The notes beneath the pieces were generated by a model. That model saw nothing but the letters and a program-made list of their open reading frames with translations, made no database searches and was not told the origin of the DNA. Below are positions 39,801 through 51,589 of a DNA stretch of 64,000 nt, piece after piece; the first letter of the stretch is position 1, and every line of letters starts with the position of its first letter. Location of the stretch: the NCBI RefSeq assembly GCF_016808335.1, contig NC_053147.1, forward strand, positions 14,990,913-15,054,912, in the 5' to 3' direction. Origin of the DNA: Panicum virgatum (taxonomy: Eukaryota > Streptophyta > Magnoliopsida > Poales > Poaceae). Position numbers and translations under genes: made by a program.

Positions 39801-41033
39801 TAGCCTAAATTTAATCTGGAAAATGATTATTTTTTTATAAGAAAAATATGGAATGCTGCAGGTCAAAGCTGATGTAGAGACACAAGGAGAATTTGTTGAG
39901 TCTCTAGCAAGCGAAGTCCGAGCAGCAAGCTTTGTAAATATTGATGTTGTTGTTGAATTTGTTAATTGGTTGGATGAGGAGTTATCCTTCTTGGTAAGTA
40001 GCCTGACCATATCCTTCATACATCGCATACAAAGTAATAGGAGTCCCGGGTATTGTACTTAGGACACAATGATATAATTCAAGAGGATCAACGACTTTTT
40101 AGGTTGATGAGCGAGCAGTGCTAAAACATTTCGATTGGCCAGAGAGCAAAACTGATGCAATAAGAGAAGCAGCTTTTGAGTACCAAGACCTGATAAAGTT
40201 ACAAAACAAAGTCTCATCCTTTACCGACGATCCACATCTTCCATGTGAAGAAGCTCTCAAGAAGATGTATTCCTTGCTTGAGAAGTAAGTGTCGCATCTG
40301 ACATATCCCTACCGTAGTTCTTCTGAGTGAAACAGGAAATGTTTTTGCTGAGTCTAAGACGTATTGATGAAAAAATGATTTTACCTAAAGTGGTGAGTTC
40401 ACGAACTAACTGGTATCATACTTATGCCAGGGTGGAGCAGAGTGTCTATGCACTACTCCGCACTAGAGACATGGCCATCTCACGTTACAAGGAGTATGGG
40501 ATCCCAGTTGACTGGCTGTCTGATTCTGGAGTAGTTGGCAAGGTGTGCATCTCTAGCATATACCCCATTTATGTTCACCTGATAAGAAACCTATTTTGTC
40601 ATCCTTAATTTAAAAAGATACATGTCTGATTTCCTCACAAAGGTGAGTATGTTTTAAGTCAGAGTATGCATCAAAACTAACTCAAATCTATTTTATATGT
40701 TGGAGTAGATAAAATTGGCATCTGTCCAGCTCGCAAACAAGTTCATGAAGAGGGTTGCTTCAGAACTTGATGCTTTGCAAGGCACCGAGAAAGAGCCCAA
40801 TAGAGAGTTTTTGCTTCTCCAGGGTGTGAGGTTCGCTTTCCGAGTTCATCAGGTAAGGACCTCAAATCTACATTTGAAATCAGTCACTTCACAGGTGATT
40901 TCGAATTAGTAACTTATTCCTCGAGCTTATGCAGTTTGCCGGAGGCTTTGATGCAGAAAGCATGAAAGCTTTTGAAGAGCTAAGAAGCAAGATGGCTGCA
41001 CAGCCATCAGCTCCGCAGATAACTGAGGCGTAA
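36879..41033 (+). CDS. CHUP1: CHUP1-type chloroplast-positioning, actin-associated protein, 943 aa
   Basis: Nine exons: 36879-36966, 37036-37085, 37376-38131, 38451-39719, 39862-39993, 40103-40284, 40431-40542, 40709-40852, 40935-41033. All are GT-AG and in frame (2,832 bp). Exon 1 encodes MLVRLGFVVVASVAAL, the hydrophobic N-terminus that anchors CHUP1 to the chloroplast outer envelope. Exon 2 is short and basic. Residues ~50-350 are a glutamate-rich region and a long coiled coil. Residues ~610-665 are a proline-rich, profilin-binding type region. Residues ~680-943 form the conserved C-terminal domain. CHUP1 is needed for light-driven chloroplast movement on actin filaments (established for Arabidopsis). 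The gene appears intact and is close to the usual length. Intron 2 contains a CGGACACCCG-rich repeat remnant (37141-37330). Confidence 0.95.
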
Positions 41034-41348
41034 TTTGACCACAGGAGTCAATACACATCTGGTTCGGAAAGCCATTTTTAGTTGATTAGCTTACGTGTAC
41101 AAAAGGGAAGTGTAAATTTCAGTGTTGCGTAGGACAATAAAAGTCTTCAGGTTTTGTTCATAGATATACCAGTTTTAGTTAAAGCGTATAGCTTTTCATT
41201 TAAAGGTTGCAAATTGTACACAAACAATTTCTGAAAAAGGAAACCTAGCAGGTAGCCAGATAAATAGTTTTGCTACTTTTTTTTGGACTGAGCATAGTTT
41301 TGCTACTAATGAGTGTCTATTCAGGTAGTCTGAAACTATGGAGATTAT
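41034..41348. other. 3' flank of the CHUP1-like gene
   Basis: Probably 3' untranslated region, with AATAAA at about 41136. No other feature. Confidence 0.5.
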
Positions 41349-42811
41349 TTTTTTTTCTCGATCCGAGGCATCCCCCATTTCCATTTCATCAATGGAAATA
41401 CCGAACTTACAGAGTATCAGGGACAAGAAGTTCAAGCGAGGAGAGGGGGAGGAAAAGAGGAGGGAGTGTCGGAGCAGGGCTGCATCAGTCCGGCTTGACA
41501 CAACAGGTTTGACCCAGGCATCCCAGGTCGTAGCCTCAGTAATTATTACAGACCGAGAGTTTTAGCACAAAAGCAGTAAGCGACCAAAGGATCGCACAGA
41601 AAGCACTTCATCGCTTCACAATCAGCAGTCGCCCCCGTCCGAAGTCGAGTCGCCTTCTTGAGGAGCAGGAAGAAGTCTTGCCGCAGATGAAGCCACATTT
41701 TGCCTCGCCAAGATCCTGTGAGCGCACGCCAGGAGGCCTTGCACCTCATCCAGAATCTTTTCCTGCATCATCTCATTGTAGAGACCTGCCCAATATGTTA
41801 AGAAAGAGCAAACATGTATCATAATTTCCATTGGGCTTTTAAGATATTTTTTGTCAAAGCAGGCTTTGTTTCTGCATTTCCAGATTGCCCAACAAACCAC
41901 CGCACATCCGCTTTGTGTAAACCCGCTTGTGTAAACGGTTTCACCCCTAGGGAGCCATTTGGCTACCCAGTTATTATATTGCTGAATGCTCCGAGGAATA
42001 TCATTTGCACCAAAGCAAAGACCAATTATCCCCCAAATGATTTTTGCAATTGGACAATGAAAGAACAGGTGCTCAATGGATTCTGTATCATGGCAGAATG
42101 AGCATGTTGGATCCCCAACCCAGTGTCTGTGAAGTAGGTTATCTTTTGTGAGAATAGCATCATTTTCAACCAGCCACATAAAGATCTTTATCTTGTATGG
42201 CAGTTTTGCCTTCCAGATGTGCTTAAAGCGTTTCCTGGAGTTTTCCTTAGTTAGGGCCTCATAGACAGATTTAGAAGAGAAAGTATTATTTTTGTTCCAG
42301 TCCCACCGGGGGATATCTCTGCTGTTTTCAAAGGGATACTGATAAACATCATTTATAATCCCCAACCATTCAGCAAATAGAAGAGGGGTCAGCCATCTAG
42401 GGAACCCCAATTGGCCATGTCGAAGCAAAAATTGATAGGTAGAGATATTTTTATCTGTGCACAAGTCATATAGAACAGGATGGAGAACGCAAAGCGGTTT
42501 CTTTTCCAACCAGGCATCAACCCAGAACGAAGTGCCCTTCCCATTTTTTACTTTGATCTTTCTCCCTTTTAGGTATATGTGCTTTACTTTGAGCAGGTCA
42601 TTCCAGACTGGGGAGTCATCGAGTCTGTGTTTCACAGTCCCTACGACCCCCTGATGGAAGTATTTTTCTTTGATCAATTTTTGCCAAAGACCATCACCCT
42701 TCTCTGGTTTCCACCACCATTTACAAAGGAGACTAATATTCATTTTCTGGATGTTTTTAATGCCCAGACCACCATGTTTTTTGCTTTTGTTAATGATCTC
42801 CCATCTTAGGA
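41349..42811 (-). mobile_element. 5'-truncated LINE (non-LTR retrotransposon)
   Basis: Running leftward, it encodes the C-terminal part of an ORF2-type protein and ends in an untranslated tail with a TGGAAATGGGGGATGCC stretch and a poly(A) of nine (nine T at 41348-41356 on the plus strand). The 5' end is truncated in the reverse transcriptase C-terminal region, as is common for LINEs. A target duplication could not be identified. Confidence 0.8.
41622..42811 (-). pseudogene. LINE ORF2 C-terminus with zf-RVT domain (fragment)
   Basis: An open frame from about 42811 to the stop at 41622 (~395 codons) encodes a segment with GGLGIKNI near its start, then the zinc-binding reverse-transcriptase domain (zf-RVT). 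That domain shows KIFMWLV, CSFCHDTESIEHLFFHCP and IIWG. The polymerase and endonuclease are missing, so it cannot support retrotransposition. The frame is intact over almost 1.2 kb, which suggests a relatively young insertion (inference). The usual gene-prediction start is an internal Met at 42743. Confidence 0.8.
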
Positions 42812-43186
42812 ATTATTGTTGTAAATGAACCTTACTACCTTACTGGATTTGCAATTCTGAAGGAATTGCCCAGTCACTACCTTACTGGAGATTTTTGGAC
42901 TGAGCAGATCTAACATTGAAAAATCATATCAGGACAAAAGTCCACCTGAAGTGAAGGGAGCAGGTCGAGGTTGCGGCGGCGAGCTCCACCTGAACGGAGA
43001 AGCGACCGCTTGCGGTGGGCAAGTTCCCTCGTTCCGCCGCCTACTAGTCGCCAGAGCCTCCTCGGCTCGCGATAGCGATCAGAGCGCAGAGCGGTTACCG
43101 GTGGCGATGGCGCTCGTCAGTGGAAGAAAGTCACTGCAGAGGAGGCTCTTCCGGATTCAGGAAGGTGAAGCAAGGGGGGCTCCCTG
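42812..43186. other. Spacer with a possible relict first exon
   Basis: On the plus strand an ATG at 43107 reads MALVSGRKSLQRRLFRIQE and reaches a donor-like GTGAAG. It is GC-rich and ends where the next TE copy starts. This may be a gene start truncated by TE insertion; support is weak. Confidence 0.25.
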
Positions 43187-43803
43187 GGGTGCTCCTATGT
43201 ATCTTCTGAAAGATAGATAAGACATTCATCTTTAAAGTCCATTTAGACCCAATTATCTACTATAAATATGTTCAATATTTTGATTGAATTAATTCAACAT
43301 GTTATTAAACTAATTCAACATTTGACCATCAAAATGTTGAAATTGTACAGATAAAATGTTGAAGCTAGAAGCACAAAATGTTGAAATGTTGAACGGCGAA
43401 CATCATAGAGCTTCTTCATCGGCGGCGGCGGCGAGGCGGCGGCGGCGCGAGCGGCGGTGGCGCAGCACGCGGAGGCAGGCGGCGGCGGCGGCGCAGCGTG
43501 CGGGAGGCGGCGGCGGCGGCGCAGGAGGCGGCTGCGGTGCGGGCGGTGGCGCAGCGCGCGGGAGGCGGCGGCGGCGGCGCTTCCTACGCGTGGCGGCGTG
43601 GCGGGTGTGGGCGGCAGCGGAGCGGGGTGCGGGCGCGGGGCACCGCACGGGGCGGCGTCGATGCGGGCGGTGGGGAGAGAAGGTTGGGAGAGAGAAGAGG
43701 TTAGGGTTTGAGGTAGATCCAATGGCTATTATTGTTTGCACGAATCTTAAACACTGGAAGGTAAGTTAGAAAAAATCTTGCGGAAGATGGATAGGTTTTC
43801 TGG
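43187..43803. mobile_element. Copy 2 of the TCCTAT...ATAGG family, GC-expanded
   Basis: The ends match copy 1 (CTCCTATGTATCTTC ... GATGGATAGGTTTTCTGG). The core holds an AAAATGTTGAA-rich stretch and a ~290-bp GGC-repeat block (about 43405-43700). The GGC block opens long ORFs in all frames that are not genes. Confidence 0.55.
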
Positions 43804-44536
43804 GCTCCCTGTCCCCCTTCCGGAAGGTGGATAATAAATATATCTATAAAGCCCAATTACAAAGGTGTCACACGGCTGGCCCATCAGAGGCTCACATCCG
43901 GCTGCCTGTCTGCCCAGCAGCAGTGCGCCGCGCGCCGGTGCTGCGCAAGCAAGCATATGCTGATGTGCAGCTTGCATGTCGTGCAGGTGGTGCTTGGGCC
44001 CTTTTATTTTTTCTCTCTCTTCAAGCTGCATCAATAATTAATACTTTCACTAAACTACTACAGTCAATATTTTAAAATACAATATTCAACATTCACTCAA
44101 ACTTAATACAACATTTCTTATAAACTAGTTAAACATTTTATATGAAAATGTTGAAAGTGTATGTCCAAAATATTGAATATGTATACTCAGATGTTGCAAT
44201 AGTATATTTTGAATGTTGATTTTTTTAGAAAAAATAAAATTAATTAAAATATATGCATATGTGATCTTGTTTTGTTGCATAAATTCCAAATAACATCATG
44301 GTTCAAACGGAATCCAAAACATATTTACGGTTTGGAAGAAAAATGAAATCAAAGTTTTGAATTTACATGGAATCTCCACGTCCACCCACCAACATCCATG
44401 CACACTCCCAAGGCGGACATACGCACGACGCTATACTCCACTGCTCGAATATTATCCGCTCGATTGTACCGCACGGATCTCAAACACTGGAAGTTCAATG
44501 GTCTTCCCATCTTCCGGAAGATGTATAGGATTCCTG
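43802..44536. mobile_element. Copy 3 of the same family, abutting copy 2
   Basis: It begins GGGCTCCCTG...CTTCCGGAAGGTGG and ends GGAAGATGTATAGGATTCCTGG, with the palindromic CTTCCGGAAG near both ends. It starts where copy 2 ends, so the two lie in tandem. Confidence 0.55.
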
Positions 44537-45253
44537 GAAGCAAGGTCAAGGTCATCGACAGGCCCGGGTCGCTGATTATTTGGACCCTCGACAACTGGGC
44601 CCTAAATGAGCCCTATCTCATTTATCAGCCCACGTGCAGTCTAACCAGGATCCAGCCCATCTCAACTCGCCCCACCGCCCGCTCGAAATTTCCCCCGCAA
44701 CCGCCGTGCGGGCTTGCAGAACTGCAGACTACACAAGTACCCACCGTCCTAGAATATAAGCAATTTTAAGGTTTAGTCAAAGTCAAATTTATTTAATTTT
44801 AACTACAGATAGTAAATAATTTATAAAGATTTATAAGATAGAAATAATATTACTAGATTTGTTGTGAAAGCAAGTATCATAATATGTAAATGTTTATATT
44901 TAAAATAACACATTCATAAGAATATTGATAGTCAAAGTTGAACAAATTTGACTTCGACCAAACCTACAAAATACAGAGTCTCACACAGAAAAGGCTTGTC
45001 CTATTGACTCATGTGGTCCACACATAAGTAGAACGAGTCTCTTTGCAGTATTGTAGAGACTCATCCTACTAACATATGGGCGCCCACATGTCAGTAGATC
45101 CATGTCCATATGGGCGCCCACTTCATGTCAGTAGAACGAGTCTGCAGATCTACATGTCAATAGGATGAGTTTCTGCAGTAGTGCAGAGGAACCGTTTCCC
45201 GCTTTTTGCTGCTCACACAGTAAGCATTCAGCATGAGAAAATCGTCCTGCTTC
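44537..45253. other. Intergenic, with a degenerate MITE remnant
   Basis: An AT-rich stretch at about 44745-44965 with GTCAAAGTCAAATTT / AGTTGAACAAATTTGAC inverted motifs resembles an old Stowaway-type element without clear ends. A repeated phrase (CATATGGGCGCCCAC) occurs twice near 45073 and 45110. Confidence 0.45.
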
Positions 45254-45261
45254 ATTCCAAG

Positions 45262-45423
45262 CAGCGGCGGATGCACAGGGGGGCTGGGGGCTCCAGCCCC
45301 CCTAAAGCAAATAATTACACTAAAATTACTGTAGCAAAATATTAAATCACCATTAAAATTTTATATAAATTAACAATTTTATTGATTCAGCCCCCCTTCT
45401 TCTCCATCCTACCTCCGCCACCG
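45262..45423. mobile_element. hAT-type MITE, 162 bp
   Basis: Ends CAGCGGCGGATGC / inverted CCTCCGCCACCG are flanked by an exact 8-bp duplication ATTCCAAG (45254-45261 and 45424-45431). It contains a GGGGGCT...AGCCCCCC pair. It is a structural relative of 34480-34668. Confidence 0.9.
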
Positions 45424-45605
45424 ATTCCAAGGATAGTAAGAGGAGAGTGATTGTTCCCGCTGATGTCAGCATCAGGCTTTCAAGGTCCGTCGCTTCTACA
45501 GTTGATGAAGAGCTTAAGGTTTCTGTCAAGGCGTGGGTGGCGTCGGGAGGAGGCAGTAGCTGGGCCGTGGACGACAAATTGGCGGTATTGTCGCATGGTC
45601 GCTTA

Positions 45606-45837
45606 GGGGGTGCTTAGTTCAAAAAAATATTTTATAGTACCAATCACATCGAATCTTCGACCACATGTATAAAATATTAAATGTAATTGAACAAAATAAC
45701 TAATTATATAATTTAACTGATTAGACGAGATAAATTTTTTAAGTCTAACTAATTCATGATGGGATATTAATTATTAAACAACAACGAAATGTGCTACAGT
45801 ACCTAAATCCAAACTTTTTCACCAATTAAACACCTCC
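45606..45837. mobile_element. MITE, 232 bp, TTA target site
   Basis: It starts GGGGGTGCTTAGTT and ends AATTAAACACCTCC, with TTA on both sides (45603-45605, 45838-45840). Same family as 33892-34115. Confidence 0.85.
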
Positions 45838-45840
45838 TTA

Positions 45841-47090
45841 TTTCGTTCTGATCCCCACTGATTAGGGGGGCCTGGTGTTGCAGGTGCAACTGTAACCGAG
45901 CGCATTGCAAAAGACCACATGCGGTCCACGAGCAGCTCGCCTCTACTGCCGGTGTTGCCTCCGTCTTCGGCGGCTCCCGCTTCCTACTGCCACCGAGCAA
46001 CCTGTCTCCAATAGCTTCTCGTGCTCCCCGCTGCCTCGCCGCGCCGCCCCTCAACCCGCCAACGCTGCGGATCTCTCTACCATCCTCTCCCTCCTCTTTG
46101 TAAGCCCGGAGACCACCAGAACCCTGTTAATCCCCTTTAATGAACTCCAGCAGCGAGCTCGCGGAGAAGAAGGATCACGCGCGCACTTTTGCGACAGACC
46201 TGCTCGCAGAGAAGAAGGGTCACGCACTCACGCGTGCCTCTGCGACGGATCCTTAACATTTGCGCTGATTAGTGGCCAATCTTATCGGGCACGACACGTC
46301 TTGTGGGATGGCAAAGGACCTTAATTTAGGCTAGATAATTTAAAAGACGGATTGTAAAAGAATTGGACTCTAATCTTATACAATTTTGAGTTAAAACAAA
46401 TAAGAACCAAGTAGAATTATAAAAAAATTATTAGGATCATATGACTCGTTACGACCCCTTTGTGTCTAATTTGTTCCTGTAATAATTTTGTTTGTATCGT
46501 ACGTTCATTTGCACATGACATATGCATCTCAGCGAAATGTAGTAGTGATACTGATACAAAATTTCCGACCTCGACTCTTCCCAGTGCCATGACGCGAGCA
46601 TGCGGCCCACGCCAGCCGTCCCAGCAGCGACCGTCTGCCGTCAGCTAGTCACCCAGTCACCGTTCTCTCCGCTGCCCGGCGAACGCCGATGCCTCTCCAG
46701 CGCTCTGTGTTCATTGGTCACCGGAGCGCCACGCCGCCTGCCTCAAAGAACAATCCCCCGCGCGTTCCGCCGGCTAGGGACGATCTACAAATCGTCTCCC
46801 AAAACCAGGCTTGATTTTTCTCATCGAACTCACGTGCGCGGTGGGCTCGCTACGAGACCTGCCCCGCGCGCCCACATGGCGACCGTGACGCGTGCCGGCC
46901 ACCTGCGCCGTCGTCGCCGTCTCGCTGACTCGAACCGTCGATGCCCTCGCCATGGTGTGCCACCAGATACTTCAAGCAGCCAGGCATCTCGATCCCGAGT
47001 CTGATCCGAATGACACGGTGAAAAAGCAAGGCCAGGAACCCAGGAGCAGGGTCGCGAGCAGAGCTAGCGGTCGTCGCCTTGCTCCCACAC
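45841..47090. other. Upstream region of the oleosin gene, no gene recognised
   Basis: A GC-rich stretch (45850-46320) has an ORF without recognised domains and may be a TE or gene relict. The part nearest 47090 is proximal promoter. Confidence 0.4.
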
Positions 47091-47098
47091 ACGTCGCG

Positions 47099-47140
47099 CA
47101 TGCACGCGCGGCGCCCGGACACGTGCCGTCGCGGGCACGT
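47099..47140 (+). promoter_or_regulatory. RY and G-box/ABRE-like motifs of the oleosin promoter
   Basis: CATGCA (RY core, 47099-47104), ACACGTGCC (G-box/ABRE, about 47119-47127) and another ACGT core (GGCACGTCC, about 47134) lie 180-220 bp upstream of the start codon. RY and ABRE pairs are typical of seed-storage gene promoters controlled by B3 and bZIP factors (established). The occurrence here is direct; activity is inference. Confidence 0.5.
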
Positions 47141-47316
47141 CCCTCTCCGCGCCTTTAACTCCTCCCCGCCATTGCCCCACAACCACTCCCACAGACAGAC
47201 AGTGCCATCCCGACACCGCCCGCCTAGCTGCTGCCTCCGGCTCCCTCCCTCAAAGCCACGGGGCGCGAGTCGAGCCAGGCACGCACGCCACGCCACGCCA
47301 CGTGACGCGAGCGAGC

Positions 47317-47799
47317 ATGGCGGATCGGCAGCAGCACGTCCACGCGCACGGCGAGCGGTCGGACTCACCGTCGGCGACGCTGCTGCGGCGGGTGCAGACC
47401 CACGCGCCCAACTCGACGCAGGTGGTGGGCTTCCTGGCGCTGCTCGTCTCCGGCGCCGTGCTCCTCCTCCTGACGGGGCTCATGCTGACGGGCGCCGTCG
47501 TGGCGCTCGTCTTCCTGGGCCCGATCGCGCTACTCACCAGCCCCATCTGGGTGCCCGTCGCCATCGCGGTCACCGTCCTCGCCGCCGCCGCGCTCTCCGC
47601 CTGCGGCTTCGCCGTCGCGGCCCTCGCGGCGGGCACCTGGATGTACCGCTACTTCACGGGGCGCCACCCCGTGGGCGCCGACCGGGTGGACTACGCGCGC
47701 AGCCGGATCGCCGACACGGCCAGCCACGTCAAGGACTACGCGCGCGAGTACGGCGGCTACCTGCACAGCGGCTCCAAGGACGCCGCGCCAGGCGCCTAG
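47317..47799 (+). CDS. Oleosin, lipid-droplet structural protein, 160 aa
   Basis: Intronless ORF with a purine-rich start context (GCGAGCATGG). The ~35-residue polar N-terminus is followed by a ~72-residue hydrophobic hairpin (about 36-108). Its centre is the proline knot P69, S75-P76 and P80 (PX5SPX3P), the signature of oleosins. The C-terminus is amphipathic with GRHPVGAD, as in low-molecular-weight (L-type) oleosins; the H-type insertion is absent. Oleosins coat seed oil bodies and prevent their fusion. The coding region is very GC-rich, as usual for monocot single-exon genes. The upstream RY and ABRE motifs fit seed expression. Confidence 0.95.
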   Translation: MADRQQHVHAHGERSDSPSATLLRRVQTHAPNSTQVVGFLALLVSGAVLLLLTGLMLTGAVVALVFLGPIALLTSPIWVPVAIAVTVLAAAALSACGFAVAALAAGTWMYRYFTGRHPVGADRVDYARSRIADTASHVKDYAREYGGYLHSGSKDAAPGA

Positions 47800-48309
47800 G
47801 CGCGCGCGCTGCCGGTAGCTAGGTCGTCGCGGTCTCTCTTCGTCCTGTTCATCTTTGCGTGTGTGCTTCAATCCAGTCTCTCTCCGTGTTGTCAAATTCC
47901 TCTCCTTTTTGCTAGGACCCATAAGGTGTTTATCTTGGTACAATTTTATCTTGCTTTCTCCTCGTGTAATTGGACAATTAGTTGAATCATAAGAGGAACC
48001 GTCATGGCAGCCCGATGAACTCCCTCCCCAAATGTTTCTCTTGACGAGATGATGAGTGCCATTTTCAGTAGTTAGATGCCACACTATCACTACGTCTGTG
48101 AATGAGTTGGAAACCAAAATATATTAACGTCAATCCATTCTCGTCTACGTCTGTAAATGAGTTGGAAACCGAAATATATCATATTCATTCTTATGAGAGA
48201 TTAATATCACTCCCTCCAAACCACCACTATACACCAACCTACCTGTAATAAACTATTAGTCAAACTATGTTTACAATCTAATAAGAGATCTATTTTTCCA
48301 AAGAAAAAT
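47800..48309. other. 3' flank of the oleosin gene
   Basis: Likely 3' untranslated region for the first ~200 bp. A duplicated phrase (GTCTGTGAATGAGTTGGAAACC) occurs near 48090 and again, slightly changed, near 48150. No ORF of note. Confidence 0.45.
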
Positions 48310-49140
48310 TATAAGTAGGTTTTGCTACATAATTTTGTACATAGTAGCCGCTAGTTATACTTCTTCAAAAATTTCAATCAATTTCGATAAAATTTTATAG
48401 CGTGATCGTAAGATTTTTATTTCTAGTGTCCAGTTCTTTGCGTGTGGCTCATACATGTAGGTATAGTCACACTACTCTGTACAAAGTACCTGCCAGTCAT
48501 ACTGAATCATCTACTCTGTACAAAGTACCTGCCAGTCATACTGAATCATCTGCTCTGTACAAAGTACCTGCCAGTCATACTGAATCATCGCCAACAAATT
48601 TTGGTCAATTTCGGTAAAAATTTATAGAGTGAACGTTAGATTTTTATTTCCAGTCTAGCTATTTACATGGGGATCCACTTGTAATTCTAGCCATACTTTT
48701 TTGCACAGAGTAACTGCTAGTCATATTGAGTCATCTCGGACAAATTTCAATCAATTTTAATAAAATTTAATAGTGTGAACGCGATGTTTTATTTTCAGGG
48801 TCCGGCTCTTGACGTGGGGCCCACCTGTAATTCTAGCCACACTATTTTTGCATAGTAGCTGCTAGTTATATTGAGTCATCTCCAATAAATTTCAGTCAAT
48901 TTCGATAAAATTTTATAGCGTGAACGCGAGGTTTTATTTCTAGGGTTAGGCTCTTGACGTGGGACTAATTCTAGCCACATTGTTTTGCACAAAGTAGCTG
49001 CTAGTCATACTTAGTCATCTTCAGTAAATTTCGGTCAATTTCAAACAAAAAAAATTATAGTGTAAACGCAGAGTTTATTTCTGTTGTCCGGTTTTTAATA
49101 TGGGACTGGCATTTATAGTTATATTATTTTACATAAAGTA
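48310..49140. repeat. Minisatellite, about five diverged copies of a ~140-170-bp unit
   Basis: Repeated landmarks are TGCTAGTCATA..GAGTCATC, TCAATTTCGATAAAATTTTATAG and GTAATTCTAGCCACA. The CTAGT(C/T)ATA landmark occurs near 48350, 48717, 48862 and 49001. One copy is expanded internally by three 39-bp units (48475-48589). Confidence 0.8.
48475..48589. repeat. Three perfect-spaced 39-bp repeats
   Basis: Units start at CTCTGTACAAAGTACC (48475, 48514, 48553), nearly identical. They sit inside the larger minisatellite. Confidence 0.9.
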
Positions 49141-49822
49141 TTTATTTTAGTCCATACCAATCCGTATTTACATAGAATCCATTCCATCCATCCCATTACC
49201 TAATGCAATTCATTTTAAATCAAAATATTAAAATCTAATCTATTAAATTTGTTTTAACCTATCTATTTGCAGGGCTAACTATCACACACAACCGAGAGGA
49301 AGCAACCGCTGAACACAGCGCCTCACCCGGAAACTCTGGTGGCGTCCAGGAGGAGGAAGGACTGACGGTGAGGCCCACTAGCAGCGAGTGAGGGGGTGGC
49401 TGGGTTCTGCCTCTTCCGGCCTTCGCATCTCCAAGCAAAAGAATAATAAGGCCCACTTCTCGAAACCCTCGGACATTGTGGTGGTGCTGAGGCCCATAAC
49501 CAAACCGAATTCGGCCTGAGGACAACCTGACATGCACTTTACAAAAACAAAAAGGAAGTAGATGCAGCAGCGTGCGGCTAGCGATCCTCTTGCCGTCCCG
49601 ACTCGCACGCAGTAGGGCGCCGGCTATTTACATGCGATCCACAAGTGATTCTAGCCACATTTCTCGCTTTCTCGCGTTCACCCATGGACGCCGGCCGCGC
49701 CCTCGCCGACCCATGCCACGTCATCAACGGTCTCTGCAGGTTACCACTGCTCCTCTGCACGAAACTTTGTTAATGAATATACATGGTTCAGTCTTTCAGG
49801 AAGATATACACCGCAAAAAATA
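49141..49822. other. Intergenic, no gene
   Basis: Short domain-less ORFs only. It contains moderately GC-rich pieces (49300-49440) of unknown origin. Confidence 0.4.
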
Positions 49823-49824
49823 TA

Positions 49825-50152
49825 TTGGGGATTGTTTGGTTACAGGGATTAAACATTAGACCATGCCACATCAAAAAGAATATTAGTATTTTGTAGTATT
49901 AAACAAAGTCTAATTATAAAACTAATTGCAGACTTCTGGGTAAATGCAAGATAAATCTAATAAGGTATATTAATTCATAATTAAAGAAGGGTTACTGTAG
50001 CACCAATGTAGAAAATCATGGATTAATTAGGCTCATTAGATTCGTCTCGCAAATTAGCACTCATCTGTCAAAAAAATTTATAAATATATTTTATTTGATA
50101 CTTCTAAATGGTAAGATTTCTTTTGAAGTGACAGGGGCTAAAAAAACTGGTG
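49825..50152. mobile_element. MITE of the grass PIF-like group (ends approximate)
   Basis: The left part GGGATTGTTTGGTTACAGGG and right part TGACAGGGGCTAAAAAAAC are related in inverted orientation. The interior holds GGATTAATTAGGCTCATTAG-like phrases common to this MITE group. Exact termini and the target site could not be fixed. Confidence 0.5.
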
Positions 50153-50252
50153 GAAGCAAGAGCGAGGCCCAGGGTCGGCGACAAGCTGAAAACCGCATGC
50201 TGATCTTCGAACTGTTCATCAGTTACATCTCGGAGGACAGCATGGTAGCGAG

Positions 50253-50734
50253 TAGAGATGGCACCCGCGGACGTGGGTGCGGATTTGGTGAAAACCCGTC
50301 CGCAAGAAAATCCGCGAACAGGTAGACCCACGGGTGCATTTCTGCACCCGCACCCGCGCCCGCGGGTTTTGGGCGGATTTCGGGTGCCCGCAGGTGTGAC
50401 AACAGATATAATAAAAACGCATAAATCCGTCAATTTAAATAGTCAAACATCACATTTCTATAAATAATAAAAGCAAACTAACAACAAATTAATAAGTTTT
50501 TATACTCATTTTGTAGTTAGGATAGTTGGACTGAGTCTTACCTAAACACACTGGGTTGGAGTTTCTTTGTTTGCGGATGGGTGCGGGTCCACCTGCGGGT
50601 GGAATCTCAACCCCGCACCCGCATATTGCGGGTGCGGCGGATCCACCTACGGATGGAATATCGGACCCGCACCCGTACCTGTCGGATTTAAAATCTGCGG
50701 ATACTTACATCCGCGGGTGCAATTACCATCCCTA
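50253..50734. mobile_element. hAT-like MITE, 482 bp
   Basis: Ends TAGAGATGGCACCCGCGG and inverted CCGCGGGTGC...CCATCCCTA are flanked by GTAGCGAG / GTATGGAG (6 of 8 match). It contains several CCCGCACCCGC-type motifs in both orientations. Confidence 0.75.
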
Positions 50735-50742
50735 GTATGGAG

Positions 50743-51589
50743 TGCTTTGCCAGGTGGCTACCGGACAGGATGACGGGGAAATCTATTTTCCACATGCAGG
50801 GAGTGTGTCACGGAGCCTCGGAGGACGGCAGGGAGTGCGATCAAGGAATGTTTTAATTTTTGTTCGTCTCTGTCCCTATAAGCTTTGCCATTCCTTTCTT
50901 GTTGTTTTCACTTTTTCCCCAACCACAATGCCGTGCTGCCATGGTTGTGTTTTTCATCAGCAGAATCGATTTCATTTAGCTTAACCAATGCGAGTTGGCT
51001 GCTAGCATGTACATCTTCAGTCATACTTGCTGGCTGCATTGTATTGGTTTAGTTCATGTACCAGTGTGTGGATGCACATGCGAAACTCTTTTTTAGAACA
51101 ACTAACTATATTATCTCTGTCAAAGATCTAACCAAAACGAAATATCAATACCACCGATGCAATATGTGAGATTGTTCATGGAACAAGCAGACTACAGCCC
51201 ATGCAAGCACATCGGATGCCCTACCGACGAGAGTCCTTGAAATCTCATTTAGTGAAGCCGTGTTAAAAATAATCTGAGACCAAACCCCAGTTATACTAAT
51301 GAATTTTTTTGACAACATGCCCTCGGCTTCTTCCATTTTTCTGTTGATGCATGCACAGTTTTTTCAGTCCATTTGCTCTGCTCTATCGGTGGTCAATTAA
51401 AAAATCGATTTATTTTTAGCTTCTCGTCACCCACATCTCGGCAGTTCCACGTGGCAATCCTTTATTGGAGAGAAAATCGATTGATGCAAAGATATTTTTT
51501 TTACTCGACTGTTATGTAGCCACTCCTTATTAGCACAGTCAACTAGCTGAGATTCTTATACTTTGCTATGGAGGAAATATATGTCAATA
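50743..51589. other. Intergenic, no confident gene
   Basis: A minus-strand ORF at 51145-51336 (63 codons) could be a decayed TE protein; I do not recognise it. No RNA gene. Confidence 0.35.

Noticed and set aside
41622..42743. 373-codon ORF as a host gene
   Set aside because: It contains the zf-RVT domain and a poly(A)-ended tail of a truncated LINE.
43403..43769. ORFs with R/G-rich sequence in several frames
   Set aside because: Direct outcome of a GGC-type repeat inside a mobile element.
48475..48589. Three regular 39-bp repeats, looking like a tiny CRISPR array
   Set aside because: Units are contiguous without spacers, the genome is a plant, and no cas-like genes exist.
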